A stretch of 64,000 nt of DNA from Rhabditoides inermis (taxonomy: Eukaryota; Nematoda; Chromadorea; Rhabditida; Rhabditidae): assembly GCA_963966185.1 (NCBI GenBank), contig CAWZYM010000147.1, positions 36,001 to 100,000 of the forward strand, given 5' to 3'. The notes beneath the pieces were generated by a model. The model was not told the DNA's origin and did not search any database. It worked only from the letters and a program-made list of their open reading frames with translations. The number at the start of each line of letters is the position of its first letter. Position 1 is the first letter of the stretch. Below are positions 9,784-20,061 of the stretch, one piece after another. The position numbers and the translations under genes were made by a program.

Positions 9784-11562
9784 TCACGTAATCGATTCAA
9801 CGTGTTTGCGGAAAGTACTGGTGAGACAGCAGTCAAATATCTCAGGGTAAAAAGCGTTAACAGTAGTGTAGACCCTATAAGGATAGAAAGCCTTTGTCGT
9901 GTTACTTTTGGCGTTTGTGCGGGGGTAGTACTTGATTGGCAGACCGCGGGTGGAGCTCGGACGCTCATCGAAGAGAACATAGAGAGGCAGGTCGATCTTC
10001 CCGGACGTTAGCCTGAAGAAGTAACATAAGTCATTCAGTTGTCTTCTTCTCTCAAGCGTTTCAAGGCCAAGCCGAGAGCGAAGCGCTGCATGCGATAGGT
10101 GTGAAAGCTTGCATCGAAAAGCCAAGCGAGATAAAAACAGGTTCTGGATAGACTCCAACGTGTTGATGTCCATGTCGTACAGTGGACTGTAGATCACACT
10201 AGCGTATTCAACAATCGAACGCACATAGATGGCATACGCATTGACAAGAACGGCTTCGTTTCTTGTTTTCAGCGACAGGAAGAGGAAGTTGATCTTCTTT
10301 GTTGCCTTGGAAGCAATGGTGTTGACGTGTTGACGGAAGGTGAGGGTGGAAGAGACGGTGACTCCGAGATCGCGTATCTCCTCGCTGGACGGAACTGGCG
10401 AACCACAAAGGTTGTAGACGTGACGCGGGTTCTTTTTTCCGACGTGGACAACGGCACACTTGCTGGCGCAGACTTGCATCTCCCACTCCTCGATCCATCG
10501 CTCCAATGCTCTCGCAGCAGCCGCTAGCGCATCGGGTGAGGCAGATGGCTTGAAGGATGTTGAGATCTTGGCGTCGTCGGCAAACAGGTAGATGTTGACG
10601 TTCGGGGGCATCCGAGAAGGTAGATCGTTGACGAAGAGTAGGAAGAGAAGGGGTCCGAGAACGGACCCTTGGGGCACTCCGGAGAGCACAGCTTCAGGCG
10701 CACTCAGCTCTCCCTCCACCTGCACTCGTTGTGTCCGGCCGGTGAGCCACGAGCGCAGCCACGCGTGTAGCTCGCCCGTCACTCCCAGCGACGACAGCTT
10801 AGCAAAAAGCTTCGGGTGACTCACTCGATCGAATGCTTTCGAGAAATCGATGTAGAGCACGTCAGTGCACATGCCTCTGTTTTCGGCATTTACTAGATCA
10901 CTCATGAACAAAAGGAGTTGAGAGTCAGTACTCCGTTTAGAACGAAATCCGAATTGGGAAGAGGACAGTAATCGAGAATTCGAAAGGTATGTAGTTAGTT
11001 CATTTTTGATAATGGTTTCCATAACTTTTCCTATGGCTGAGGTTAGTGAGATTGGGCGATAATTACTAGGATCATGTTTTGCTCCCTTTTTGAATACAGG
11101 AGTGATTTCTCCGGTCTTCCATTCAGTAGGCAAAGTGGATGTGAACATGGAGTAACTAAAAAGGAGTGAGAGTGGAAACGCGGTGGCAGAAGCCGTGTTC
11201 TTGAGAAATATGGCAGGAATTTGCTCGGGGGTCTTATTGACCTTGGCAATAAGCCGAGTGAGAGTTTGCTCCACAGTATGTGGAGAGAAGCGCACGTCGT
11301 GGATGCGAGCCGCTGTCGCCGACTCGAGAGCCGGCATCCGCCCGTTGTCGGTGGTGAACACGGACGCGTACTGCCTAGACAGAACTTCCGCCTTAGCCGC
11401 TGCTGTATCTGCAATTATATCACCTGCAATCAGAGTCGGTATGGGTGCTTGCGCACGACCACACCTCTTCATATAGGAGAAGAACGATGCCTTGTTAGAT
11501 GCAAACATTCGTTCTTTTAACACTCTCTCCCTCCTTGCTACCTTCTTAATTCTTTTCACCAT
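9784..11562 (-). CDS. CR1-like ORF2, reverse transcriptase part
   Basis: 592 residues. Reverse-transcriptase blocks appear in order: TGEITPVFKKG, NYRPISLTS, VLYIDFSKAFDRVSH (with catalytic Asp), SGVPQGSVLGPLLFLLF and the YLFADDAKI box (FADD catalytic pair). It is in the same frame as the endonuclease ORF, separated only by a TAG at 11596-11598, so the two are one polyprotein with a single nonsense codon. Function: copies element RNA onto nicked target DNA. Apart from the TAG it looks undamaged, which suggests recent activity or recent arrival. Confidence 0.85.
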   Translation of the reverse strand: MVKRIKKVARRERVLKERMFASNKASFFSYMKRCGRAQAPIPTLIAGDIIADTAAAKAEVLSRQYASVFTTDNGRMPALESATAARIHDVRFSPHTVEQTLTRLIAKVNKTPEQIPAIFLKNTASATAFPLSLLFSYSMFTSTLPTEWKTGEITPVFKKGAKHDPSNYRPISLTSAIGKVMETIIKNELTTYLSNSRLLSSSQFGFRSKRSTDSQLLLFMSDLVNAENRGMCTDVLYIDFSKAFDRVSHPKLFAKLSSLGVTGELHAWLRSWLTGRTQRVQVEGELSAPEAVLSGVPQGSVLGPLLFLLFVNDLPSRMPPNVNIYLFADDAKISTSFKPSASPDALAAAARALERWIEEWEMQVCASKCAVVHVGKKNPRHVYNLCGSPVPSSEEIRDLGVTVSSTLTFRQHVNTIASKATKKINFLFLSLKTRNEAVLVNAYAIYVRSIVEYASVIYSPLYDMDINTLESIQNLFLSRLAFRCKLSHLSHAALRSRLGLETLERRRQLNDLCYFFRLTSGKIDLPLYVLFDERPSSTRGLPIKYYPRTNAKSNTTKAFYPYRVYTTVNAFYPEIFDCCLTSTFRKHVESIT

Positions 11563-11595
11563 ATGTTTGTATGCTGGGGAGTTTCCTTCCCTCCT

Positions 11596-12492
11596 CTATA
11601 TTGATAGTTTAGCGGCAAAAAGCCGGTGAATGTGACGAGATCGAGGTGTTCTCACAACATCGAATCGCGGAATGCAGCTATCAATCACAACATGCATAAT
11701 GCGTGTGAATCTCTCATACATTGTATTGATATCAGGGAGACTCATCAGCTCTGAGAGCCAATCGACTGAAGCAATCATGCTTGTCGCTGATGAATAATCA
11801 CCCTTGCGAAATGACAACACAGAGCGGCGAGCAATCGGAATGCGCGTGGGATGACAATGCACAGAGAAACGGACGTTTTTGTGATCTGCAAAGCCGTCAC
11901 TGACAGTGACGTCAGAACAGAAATCACGGGACGAGCACAAAACCAAATCGAGGATATTTTCTCCTCGAGTTGGGACATTTACAAGTTGAGACAAGCCATG
12001 CGACACACATAAAGAAACAAGCTTTTCACACTGACGGCATGCTGAAATAGGTATATCCCATTTAATATGGGCACAGTTGAAGTCTCCAATAAGGACAATG
12101 GGGATGGTAGTGTTGGAAAGAGCAATAAGCTCAATTTCATTGAGCAATCGCTCGATAGACTGCGAATGGGTGGGGTGGTAGATGGATATAAGTTTAAATG
12201 GAAGAGGGGTGCGGACATCTACACAAAGCAACTCAACATCAGGCGTAGTTTCGACAAGGGACATGGGAATAGAATGTCGAGCGAGGATAGCTACGCCGCC
12301 GCCAAGGGCGACGCGGCTCTCATCTCTCTGCACTCTATCCTTACGGAAAACTTGATACTCGCCATCCGATATGAAAGAATCCGGAATGCTAGTGTCAAGC
12401 CAAGTCTCACACACAGACAGAATATCAATGTCGTTAGAAGCAATGTAATCTCGATATAATTGGACGTTGTTACGCATAGAGCGTGCGTTCAC
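11596..12492 (-). CDS. CR1-like ORF2, apurinic-type endonuclease part
   Basis: 298 residues of an exonuclease-endonuclease-phosphatase fold typical of CR1/Jockey ORF2. Visible features are the N-terminal MNARS..N, a CETWLD block (catalytic Glu), LIGDFNCAH (Asp-Asn pair) and ADHKNVRFSV (Asp-His near the C-terminus). It nicks chromosomal DNA to prime reverse transcription. It ends in TAG at 11596, with the reverse transcriptase continuing in frame. It starts 31 bp after the ORF1 stop. Confidence 0.85.
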   Translation of the reverse strand: MNARSMRNNVQLYRDYIASNDIDILSVCETWLDTSIPDSFISDGEYQVFRKDRVQRDESRVALGGGVAILARHSIPMSLVETTPDVELLCVDVRTPLPFKLISIYHPTHSQSIERLLNEIELIALSNTTIPIVLIGDFNCAHIKWDIPISACRQCEKLVSLCVSHGLSQLVNVPTRGENILDLVLCSSRDFCSDVTVSDGFADHKNVRFSVHCHPTRIPIARRSVLSFRKGDYSSATSMIASVDWLSELMSLPDINTMYERFTRIMHVVIDSCIPRFDVVRTPRSRHIHRLFAAKLSI

Positions 12493-12522
12493 TTGACAGA
12501 CAGACAGACAGGGGCTTGTGAC

Positions 12523-13350
12523 TCACTGGTCTCCGCGCGGCGTCCACTCGGTGGCCGTCTCCAGCTTGACCAGCTTGCAGTTGCGCACTGTCCACTGCCG
12601 CTTCTTGGCGGCGTCGTTGCGAGAGATGGCTTCCTTCCACGCCGCTTTGTACAGCGACATCTCGGACGGGCTGTAATCTGGTCGAGCGCTCACCTGCAGC
12701 TTGTTGGCACGGATGTCGACGTGGAGCTTCTTGAGGAACGAGTAGACATCGTTCTCGGAAGGGAACTCGCAGATGAGCGGGCGCGGAGGCTGACCGCCTT
12801 GCCGCGCATGCCCCACCCGAAAAACCTCCACCGGGGAGGCCAGATCTAGTTTCGAGCACAACTCACGCATGTAAGCAGCGTCGTCTTCCTTCTCGCCAAC
12901 GTGTTTGATGAAGACGCGCTTCTTGCGAAGCTCATCCTGGCTCTCCTCGCGGACAGCCTTGCGCACCAGTTGAACCTGGGCGGCCGTAGACCCGCCGCCC
13001 ACCACAGAGGCGAACGAGCGGGCCACGGGCGGCTGGCCTGCAAGCAACTTGTCCACACGCTCACTCACCTGTTTCATCTGTTCCGCTAGGCTGTCCTGCT
13101 TCACTTGCAACTCCTTGACGGCAGTCGTAATAGGCAGAATGAGCTGCTGGATAGATCCGAACAGATCTTTCAGTAGCACAGTGAGGGAATTATAGGTGAC
13201 GGCCGAATTCTGTTGGAACACGTCCATGTCCACCTGGACAATGGAGGGAACAGAGGTTTCGAATACGGGGGTGGTGATGTGGGGAGCCTTTTTAGGATCA
13301 GGGGGACGAGTAGGGCTGTTGGACACGGATGACATTATCAGCTGTCGCAA
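12523..13350 (-). CDS. CR1-like ORF1 RNA-binding protein
   Basis: 275 residues. A heptad-like segment (residues about 65-105, predicted coiled coil) is followed by a FIKHVGEKEDDAAYMREL / RPLICEFPSENDV region resembling an RRM-like or transposase-22-like fold, then a basic C-terminus. It is expected to package element RNA as a chaperone. No CCHC knuckle is seen. A related ORF1 fragment occurs at 22098-22667 and its mirror. The assignment is by position and by the pair of related copies. Confidence 0.6.
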   Translation of the reverse strand: MRQLIMSSVSNSPTRPPDPKKAPHITTPVFETSVPSIVQVDMDVFQQNSAVTYNSLTVLLKDLFGSIQQLILPITTAVKELQVKQDSLAEQMKQVSERVDKLLAGQPPVARSFASVVGGGSTAAQVQLVRKAVREESQDELRKKRVFIKHVGEKEDDAAYMRELCSKLDLASPVEVFRVGHARQGGQPPRPLICEFPSENDVYSFLKKLHVDIRANKLQVSARPDYSPSEMSLYKAAWKEAISRNDAAKKRQWTVRNCKLVKLETATEWTPRGDQ

Positions 13351-13373
13351 TCAGTAAACCAAACGACCGCTCG

Positions 13374-13466
13374 CTGTGAAGACAGAGGCGGGAGTGAAGA
13401 CAGAGGCGGGAGTGAAGACAGAGGCGGGAGTGAAGACAGAGGCGGGAGTGAGACAGAGGCGGGAGA
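13374..13466 (+). repeat. 18-bp tandem array in the CR1 5' region
   Basis: About 4.5 copies of GAAGACAGAGGCGGGAGT (the last copy lacks GA) lie just upstream of ORF1 of the minus-strand element. Tandem 5' UTR monomers are common promoters in non-LTR elements. Confidence 0.85.
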
Positions 13467-13839
13467 TTTGTTCTGTTTGTTGTTCGCTAAACGAAATGGG
13501 CCACTTACCCGCCGCACATACGTTCCCTTTTCCAACAAAAACTTTTTCTTTTCGAATCCGGTATGTCTATAAAAGAGATTTATTATCAATCTCAATGGTT
13601 GGGGGGAGGTGTTGATGTTGTGCATGGTGCGGGGTGCGGGTTGGGTGTGGAGGTCCGGCCGCTCCCGTCGACGGTCCCTCGGCAGAAGTCGCTTGGTCGC
13701 AGCAGCCTTGAAGCGTCGGGGCGAACGGGGCAGCCGGCTGTATCGCGCTCTCTCGGACCGCTCTCTTTCTCCCCATGTCACGGGGTGAGAGACGGCCCTA
13801 CGCGAGTACAGATGTTGGTAGATCAAATGTGATTCTCTC

Positions 13840-14361
13840 TCATTGCCTTTGCATGTTGTCGTTTTCTCTCTCTTCCGCCCGGCGGGCATAGTACTGTTTG
13901 TATCGAACGATCATCTTCAATGCTTTTTCGGGTCGGTTCTTTCCATATTTGGGTGAATACGCCTCCCCCATTGTATGCATGTAGTAGATTGCTTTCGAGT
14001 ATTCGAGTGTCTCTCCCTGGATCCGAGAGATGATCTCACTCCATTCTGACTTGGGTATTCCCAGTGATTTCATCGCTTCATCATTCTCTTTCCAGTAGTC
14101 TCCAAGAGAGCTGACCAGGAATGGATGGAGGGACACAGTGTATCCCAATGCCTTGTACGTTTCAGTAATAGCCGTGTATTTCTCGATCTTATCAGTCGCG
14201 GCGCGTTCGAATGAGGCGATTCCATTTCCGAATGAAACGCGCACATCCAAAATCACCACTTGCTTTTCACTCTCTCTCGACAACACAATGTCCGGCCGCA
14301 AATTGCCGCCATCGATCGAGTTGCGAGTCCCCTCTTCTTTCGTGTTTCGCAAAACCTCTCA
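13840..14361 (-). pseudogene. RLE-type retroelement fragment, mirror copy
   Basis: Inverted copy of 8654-9175 with one visible residue change (Glu for Lys in the MGxAYS segment). It is equally truncated. Confidence 0.6.
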
Positions 14362-15064
14362 CACCACATCAAAAATACTCTAAAAATATAGCTAAACAAA
14401 AGTATCTGTCCAGTCCACGATCATTTCATTCGTACATTTCCTCCCCTCTGTGTTCACACGTGACAATGGTTTCGTTCCGCCGATTTTCGATAGAACTTGA
14501 TTCCCACACAAGTGTTCCCGCACACACTCTCTCCCTGCCACATCTATGAGCGTATGAGCCCACCAGGACCAGACCCACACACAATTATAGACGCCCACCC
14601 ACTATGGCACTGTATATAATTTTTCCCTTCCCCTCCCTTCAAATAAATTTATATTCCCTTTTATTCGCATTCTACACGTGATTTGTTGTGATATGGATGC
14701 TCTTGTCTAGTGCAAGCCTCGCGGCTTCGCAAGTAATTTCCTTAATCGCTCCTGTCCCTCCCGCGGGCTGGATGAAAGCATTCCCCTATCTACGATGAAA
14801 CGTGAATTGTGTAGTAGTCAATTGTTTTGGACTTTTTTCTTGGAGATTCGTCATAATCTTTCTCATATATCTTTGATTGCTCATATTTTTGTGTGACGCG
14901 GATATCATTCTGCAATAAATTATTGTTATTAAGATACAGTAGTTTGAACAATGGCCCCAAAACAGCGAAGAAACCGTAGACAGTCCTTAATGCGTTTATC
15001 TCTCTCTCTCTCTCTCTCACTCTCTCCCTCTCCCTCTCCCTCCCCCCTCTCTCTCCCTCCCTCT

Positions 15065-15140
<76 letters not shown>

Positions 15141-15223
15141 CTCGCTCTCGCTCTCGCTCTTGCTTTCGCTCTCGCTCTCGCTTTCGCTCTCGCTCTCGCT
15201 CGCGCTCTCGCGCTCTCTCTCTC

Positions 15224-15254
<31 letters not shown>

Positions 15255-15313
15255 TACTCTCTCATTCTCTCTATGGAGCCCGCGCATTGTCCCTTGTGAT
15301 AAGTAATCACCAG

Positions 15314-15693
15314 ATTCTCTTTCGAAAAGTACGTAAGTAAAGAGAAGAGGTTTGTCTGGATCTGATTCAACAAAAGCACATGCATAAAATCTCTTTGCAG
15401 CTGACTAAAATATCAAAACAAACCTGCTCTTTCGAATCACTCTAAAATGTGTTTTTAAACATTATCAAAATATATAATGTAAGGTGACTGTGAAATAGGC
15501 CAAATTTTCATTTTAATTCACTACAAATAAATTATTATAATGCATAATATTTATGTTCTAATTTCATAAATTCGAAAGAGCAGGTTTGTTTTGATATTTT
15601 AGTCAGCTGCAAAGAGATTTTATGCATGTGCTTTTGTTGAATCAGATCCAGACAAACCTCTTCTCTTTACTTACGTACTTTTCGAAAGAGAAT
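15314..15693. mobile_element. Foldback MITE, mirror copy
   Basis: Inverted copy of 7330-7709 within arm A', with the same 124-bp terminal inverted repeats. Confidence 0.85.
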
Positions 15694-17780
15694 GGACGTC
15701 CTTTTCTCAAATTTCGAAGAAATTTTTTTCACATTGGTGAATTACGAAAATAAAATATACATATTACAAACTCACTAGTCAGAATGTCATGATTGAAAAT
15801 ACAAATAACTTATACAACAATACTACATAGTAATATTCACTGGTTTGAAATTATAAAATAGTTTCTGTGATTCCCGCTTTTTTGAAACTGATAGATCATG
15901 TGTTGCCGAACAATGTTGTGTTATATAACGAATGTATGTGAATTAGAAACCTCACGCGCCTGCCGGTCGCTCATTGACGCGCGCTACACACGTTACAAAT
16001 TTCTCTCTTCTTCCCTTCATCTCCTAAGTTCCATTACCTAGCAAGTTACTAGCTAGTCGAAATGAAATTCTACTACGAGTAAACTAGCTATTCTTCACTA
16101 GTTATCATGTCATATCGCGAGTGCATGTACCGTTAAAAGTTTGTTTATCAGCAGTTTCAAGTTATACAACCGTCGACCTAGCCAATAAGGGGACCACCTA
16201 AGGCTCTCGAGTACAAATCGCTAGCTGCTTACATGGGGTCCATCGATTGATGCAATGAATTTGGATCAGATGACGTCACAGACTTCTGACTAGAGGCTCA
16301 CGAAAGTTATGAAGGTGGTCGTCACTCCACCGTGACTAGCGGTACATCATTGGCCGCCGAGAGAATTGAACTCGAGACCTTCAGCATGATGCGCGCACAT
16401 CCACTGCGCTAGCCACCCCATATTCTCAAAGAAGTTTCATCATGATGTGGAATAGCTCAAGTGGTAGGGTGAGGGCGTACTGGTACTAACCAGGCGCGTT
16501 CGATCTGCATATCTGCCAGTTTGTTTTGCGAATGTTTTGCGAATGTTTGTAAATGAATTCGAATGTTGCTTTTGGAATCATTTATGTATGCACATACGTA
16601 CATTAGATTTTGAGCCACTGAAACCTCGGTCATGAATTGTAATTGCAGAGCCGAGTGCGTTAAACTGATCTTCCTTATTATATTATGTTAATGGTAGAAT
16701 TACTGTTAAAATTGGGAAGTTGTGGCACAGAGATCAAAGCAGCCTCACCCGCACTGCTCTGCTCCTCTCCTATTCGCACGTTCTTTAACTGCCGAGCGCT
16801 CTCACTGGCCCTCTCCTCACCGATCGATCCATTTGATTTCAGGCCGGCTGCCCATTCTGGCTCGCACGAGAAAGAGAGAGCGCGCAGAGAGCGTGCGCAA
16901 GTGAGAGAATCAGAGGTCAGAGAGAGAGAAGAGAGTGGCTGATCGAAAAGCGGGGCATGCTCGGCTGGAAGAAGAGAGAGCGCGCAGAGAGCGTACGCTC
17001 GTGAGAGAGCCAAGAGGCCGGGATGTGAGAGTGGCTGAGCGAGAGGCGGGGCATGAGCGTTCGACCAATCAGATTGCACAGACAGTGAGCAGAGCGACCA
17101 ATGAGCGCAGAGTGCAGTGGGCGGGGCTTACGTGATGCACACCGTCGTCGTCGTCGTCGTCGTAAACACGTTTAGTGGCAGAATGAGCGAAAAGTTGTTT
17201 TGGATATTTTGGAAGCCGCAACCGATATTTATTTCTTGTATCATACTCATAAGTCTTGTCAAATGATATTCTAACAAAAAAACACATACTATGGAGTATA
17301 TCGTATTGGGATAGAGGAAATTGAGTATACCTTGGGGGTGGCGCGCTGCGCGCGTCAAAGATCAAGACAAACGGGCGGCGCTGCGCGCCGCCCTCAATTC
17401 ACCCAATAGTGCGCAATACAGTGCTAAGTGTAAAAGGGAAAGAGTTTAGTTGAGAGTCAGATTGAAAATGCTTTCATGATAGTTTCTCTTCATCATGACA
17501 TCACGTACACACAAAATTATTGTTGAATACGTATTTGAATGGTCGCCGATTCCCGATTATATTTGATCTATGTTTTTTTGTTTGAAAATGGAGAATGCTA
17601 ACTTATAGATAGAACACGTGCCCTTAGGTGGGACCATCTCGCCCTAAACTCTCTCAAGGGAGAGAACGCCCTTTCTAAGTGTAGTAGATACAAGTGATGA
17701 AGTACTCTTTATACACATACATACATACATACATACATACATGCTGATTCCAGTTGTTCACAAACACTGTTTGGTCCGTT

Positions 17781-18313
17781 CTATGCGCGGGCTGCCTTGG
17801 CGACCTTGCGCAGTCTCCTCTTGTTGTATCCGCCAGTCTGGGGCTGAGTCTCCACTGGCAGATCCGAGGTGCGGGCGGGGCACGGACAGTACGCCGCGTC
17901 GCTGCCCGGAGCCCCCGCCTCTCCCGCCGCCCCCGGGCCTCCGTCCGCTCCCGGCTCTCCAGCCTGTCCAGACGGTCCCTCCTCTCCAGCAGGTCCCTCC
18001 TCTCCGTCAGCTCCGTCCTCTCCAGGGGCGCCCGGGGCTCCAGCGGGTCCGGTGGGTCCGGCGGGTCCAGTAGGTCCGGGGGCGCCCAATCCGCGCGTTC
18101 CGTTCTGTCCAGGCTGTCCGGCGGGTCCGGCCTCTCCGGGCTGTCCAGTCTCTCCCTTGTCTCCAGCGGGTCCGTCCAATCCAGGCTGTCCGTCCTGTCC
18201 GGGCTGTCCGGGCTGTCCATCGTTACCGTTGTCTCCGGCGGGTCCAGCGGGTCCGGGAGGTCCTGGAGGTCCCGCGGGTCCAGCCTCACACTTGATACAC
18301 TGAGAGAGAGAAG

Positions 18314-18355
<42 letters not shown>

Positions 18356-18915
18356 GGTGCGTACCTTGTCATAGGCTACATTGAGTGTGGTCATCCTCTT
18401 CCTCTCCCTCTCATTCGCAGCATTTCTGCGGTGGCGAAGCAACTGAGGAGAAGGCGTCTTGTACCTGAAAGGAGGGACTCTTCTCTCTCTCTCTCTCACT
18501 CTCTCTGAAGTCTCCTCTCTTTCTTACCTCCTCTGCTTCTCTTTCTTGGTCTTTCCTCCTCCGTTGGTCTCTCCTTCGGGCGAAGATTGCGAAGCAGCCA
18601 CGGAGGACACAGAAGAGTAGCTGGAAAGGAATATATGAGAATAATGAAACTAGATATTGCAACTACAGTAAACTGCTTACCTGTACGGGTAATCTCCAGG
18701 TGAACACATGGGCGAAGCAGAGTAAGAGAGAGGGAGGGACATCGGTAGACCTGAACAGGACACTGCTCTCTCTCTCTCTCTCTCTCTCTTTCTTCCTCTC
18801 TCTCTCTCTCTCTCTCTCGTGCTCTCTCTCCTTCTCTCTCTCTCTCTCTCTTACCTGCAGGCATGGGCGCAGAGAGTGAAGTTGTAGGCAGATAGAGAGG
18901 GTACGGCCACGACAT
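17781..18915 (-). CDS. Predicted lin-32::collagen chimeric gene (truncated lin-32 joined to truncated collagen)
   Basis: On the minus strand, lin-32 exons 1-4 are intact: 18915-18855, 18750-18681, 18620-18528 and 18464-18365, with a normal donor after the phase-0 AAG. The next intron runs through its CT-rich tract and meets collagen at 18301/18300, where CTCTCAG|TGT appears. The AG comes from the collagen GAG codon and the pyrimidine tract from lin-32. The following TGT is the in-frame Cys codon of the collagen CIKC block, and the frame stays open to the collagen stop at 17781. The spliced product would be 108 residues of lin-32 (N-terminus, basic region, helix 1) plus 172 residues of Gly-X-Y collagen, 280 in all. 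It lacks helix 2 of the bHLH and the collagen signal segment, so neither parent function should survive. Whether it is transcribed is unknown. Unspliced read-through would put the collagen out of frame. Confidence 0.6.
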
Positions 18916-19474
18916 TTCGAGACGAGAAGAGTACTGTAGAATGCGATACATTAGAACAATCAAATAACGTAATCCGGGTGACTATTGAACGCAACGACTC
19001 GTGAAATAATGGACTGAATTCTCAAGCAAGAAAGAAAAGATAGAAAAAAGAGCAAAGATCATAAAATCGCTTGCCTCAATGGATTGAGATAGACACAGGT
19101 GCGAAACAGGTTCTCGGAAAAGAAAATGAAATAACACAGGAAGTTGTGAATTGTAAAATAGGAAACGTTTTGTATGACTCTACTTACTCACTAGTCACCT
19201 CTTGTGACCATATGTCGACAGTTGACTGTAGTAGGATTCTCATTAGAAGAGGGGCGGGGCCAAGATGCCATTACCGTATCCCCGCCCACACAGTAATTGG
19301 CTTAGTGGGTGGTACAATGAAGATAGTGATCAGATTGATAACAGTGATGGATTGGTCATGCATGTCTACATTGCACAGCCTGAGGCAATGTTGCCACTCC
19401 AGTAAGAAAAGGGAGTGCTGGGGGCTAGAGAGACGAAGACCGAGTTACAGATATAGATTGTCTGGATAAGCTAT

Positions 19475-20061
19475 AGGGCATCCCCCCCGTTCATCGTACG
19501 GCAGTCATTTCTTAGAATATTTACCAGACAGCGTTTGAGGAATCAAAGCTCGTTATCGGCCCGCGCGAGACCATTCGACCGCGCTATTCGCGCACTTGCC
19601 GGTCTCTTTTCAGGGAAATGAGGGTCATTTGCAAGTCTAATGAAGCAGAGTTTTCCAGCTTCTAGAGTTAATAACTCTGCTCCCGAGATTCCAAATGACA
19701 CGAAACTTTTACAGGATGTCCGTAGTACTGGTCCCCATAGATTCTCCTCGGCGATTTTTGATTGTTCAATTGGTTCCCGAGATATCAGTCGATAACATCC
19801 TATGTACGACCATTTTGTAGGTAATTCACGCCAAGAGAAATAACTCACTTCAAAGTTGACCAAATTGCACCAAATTTTGATATGTTCTTCCAAGATGCCA
19901 TACCGACATAATGTCCTCGTTAGAATTTTCACTTTTGCGTTTATTACAGTACTACTGTTCAAAAACTCCGAATTGACAAGCATTTACATAAATTTCTCGT
20001 CATTTCGCCCATTTCTGGAAGCTAGCCGATAATGCCGTACGATGAAATTGGGGAATGGCCT
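19475..20061. mobile_element. Non-autonomous DNA transposon, about 587 bp, with CTAT target duplication
   Basis: Imperfect terminal inverted repeats of about 32 bp (AGGGCATCCCCCCCGTTCATCG at the left; AGGCCATTCCCCAATTTCATCG read inward from the right) are flanked by CTAT on both sides. The related region at 53470-53480 lacks the element and reads straight through, so that copy shows the empty site. The minus strand holds an open frame of 146 codons (19543-19983) with no recognisable domain, probably fortuitous. Confidence 0.75.

Larger units (their letters stand above)
9540..13475 (-). mobile_element. CR1/Jockey-like non-LTR retrotransposon filling the palindrome 1 spacer
   Basis: The element is read on the minus strand: a 5' tandem array (13374-13466), ORF1 (13350-12523), ORF2 endonuclease (12492-11596), ORF2 reverse transcriptase (11562-9784), and a 3' end with (ATT)n at about 9555-9580. 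It fills exactly the gap between arms A (ends 9539) and A' (starts 13476). The 3' tail of short repeats rather than poly-A fits the CR1 group. I found no target-site duplication, because the flanks are inverted copies of each other. Confidence 0.85.
13476..18301 (-). repeat. Palindrome 1, right arm (A')
   Basis: Reverse complement of 4722-9539. Mirrored contents: retroelement RLE fragment (13840-14361, -), GA satellite (about 14997-15275), foldback MITE (15314-15693), SINE heads (16351-16420 -, 16440-16523 +), tandem repeat (about 16858-17063) and the collagen 3' part (17781-18299, -). It ends exactly at the join to the lin-32 intron. Confidence 0.95.

Noticed and set aside
17675..18499. 274-codon minus-strand frame joining bHLH sequence to [13 protein letters not shown] repeats
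   Set aside because: It reads through the lin-32 donor and intron and translates the collagen out of frame; the spliced in-frame reading is better supported.
19543..19983. 146-codon minus-strand frame inside the 587-bp TIR element, as a transposase
   Set aside because: No DDE or other transposase signature, and the element is absent from the related site. Identical frames in arm B' reflect duplication, not selection.
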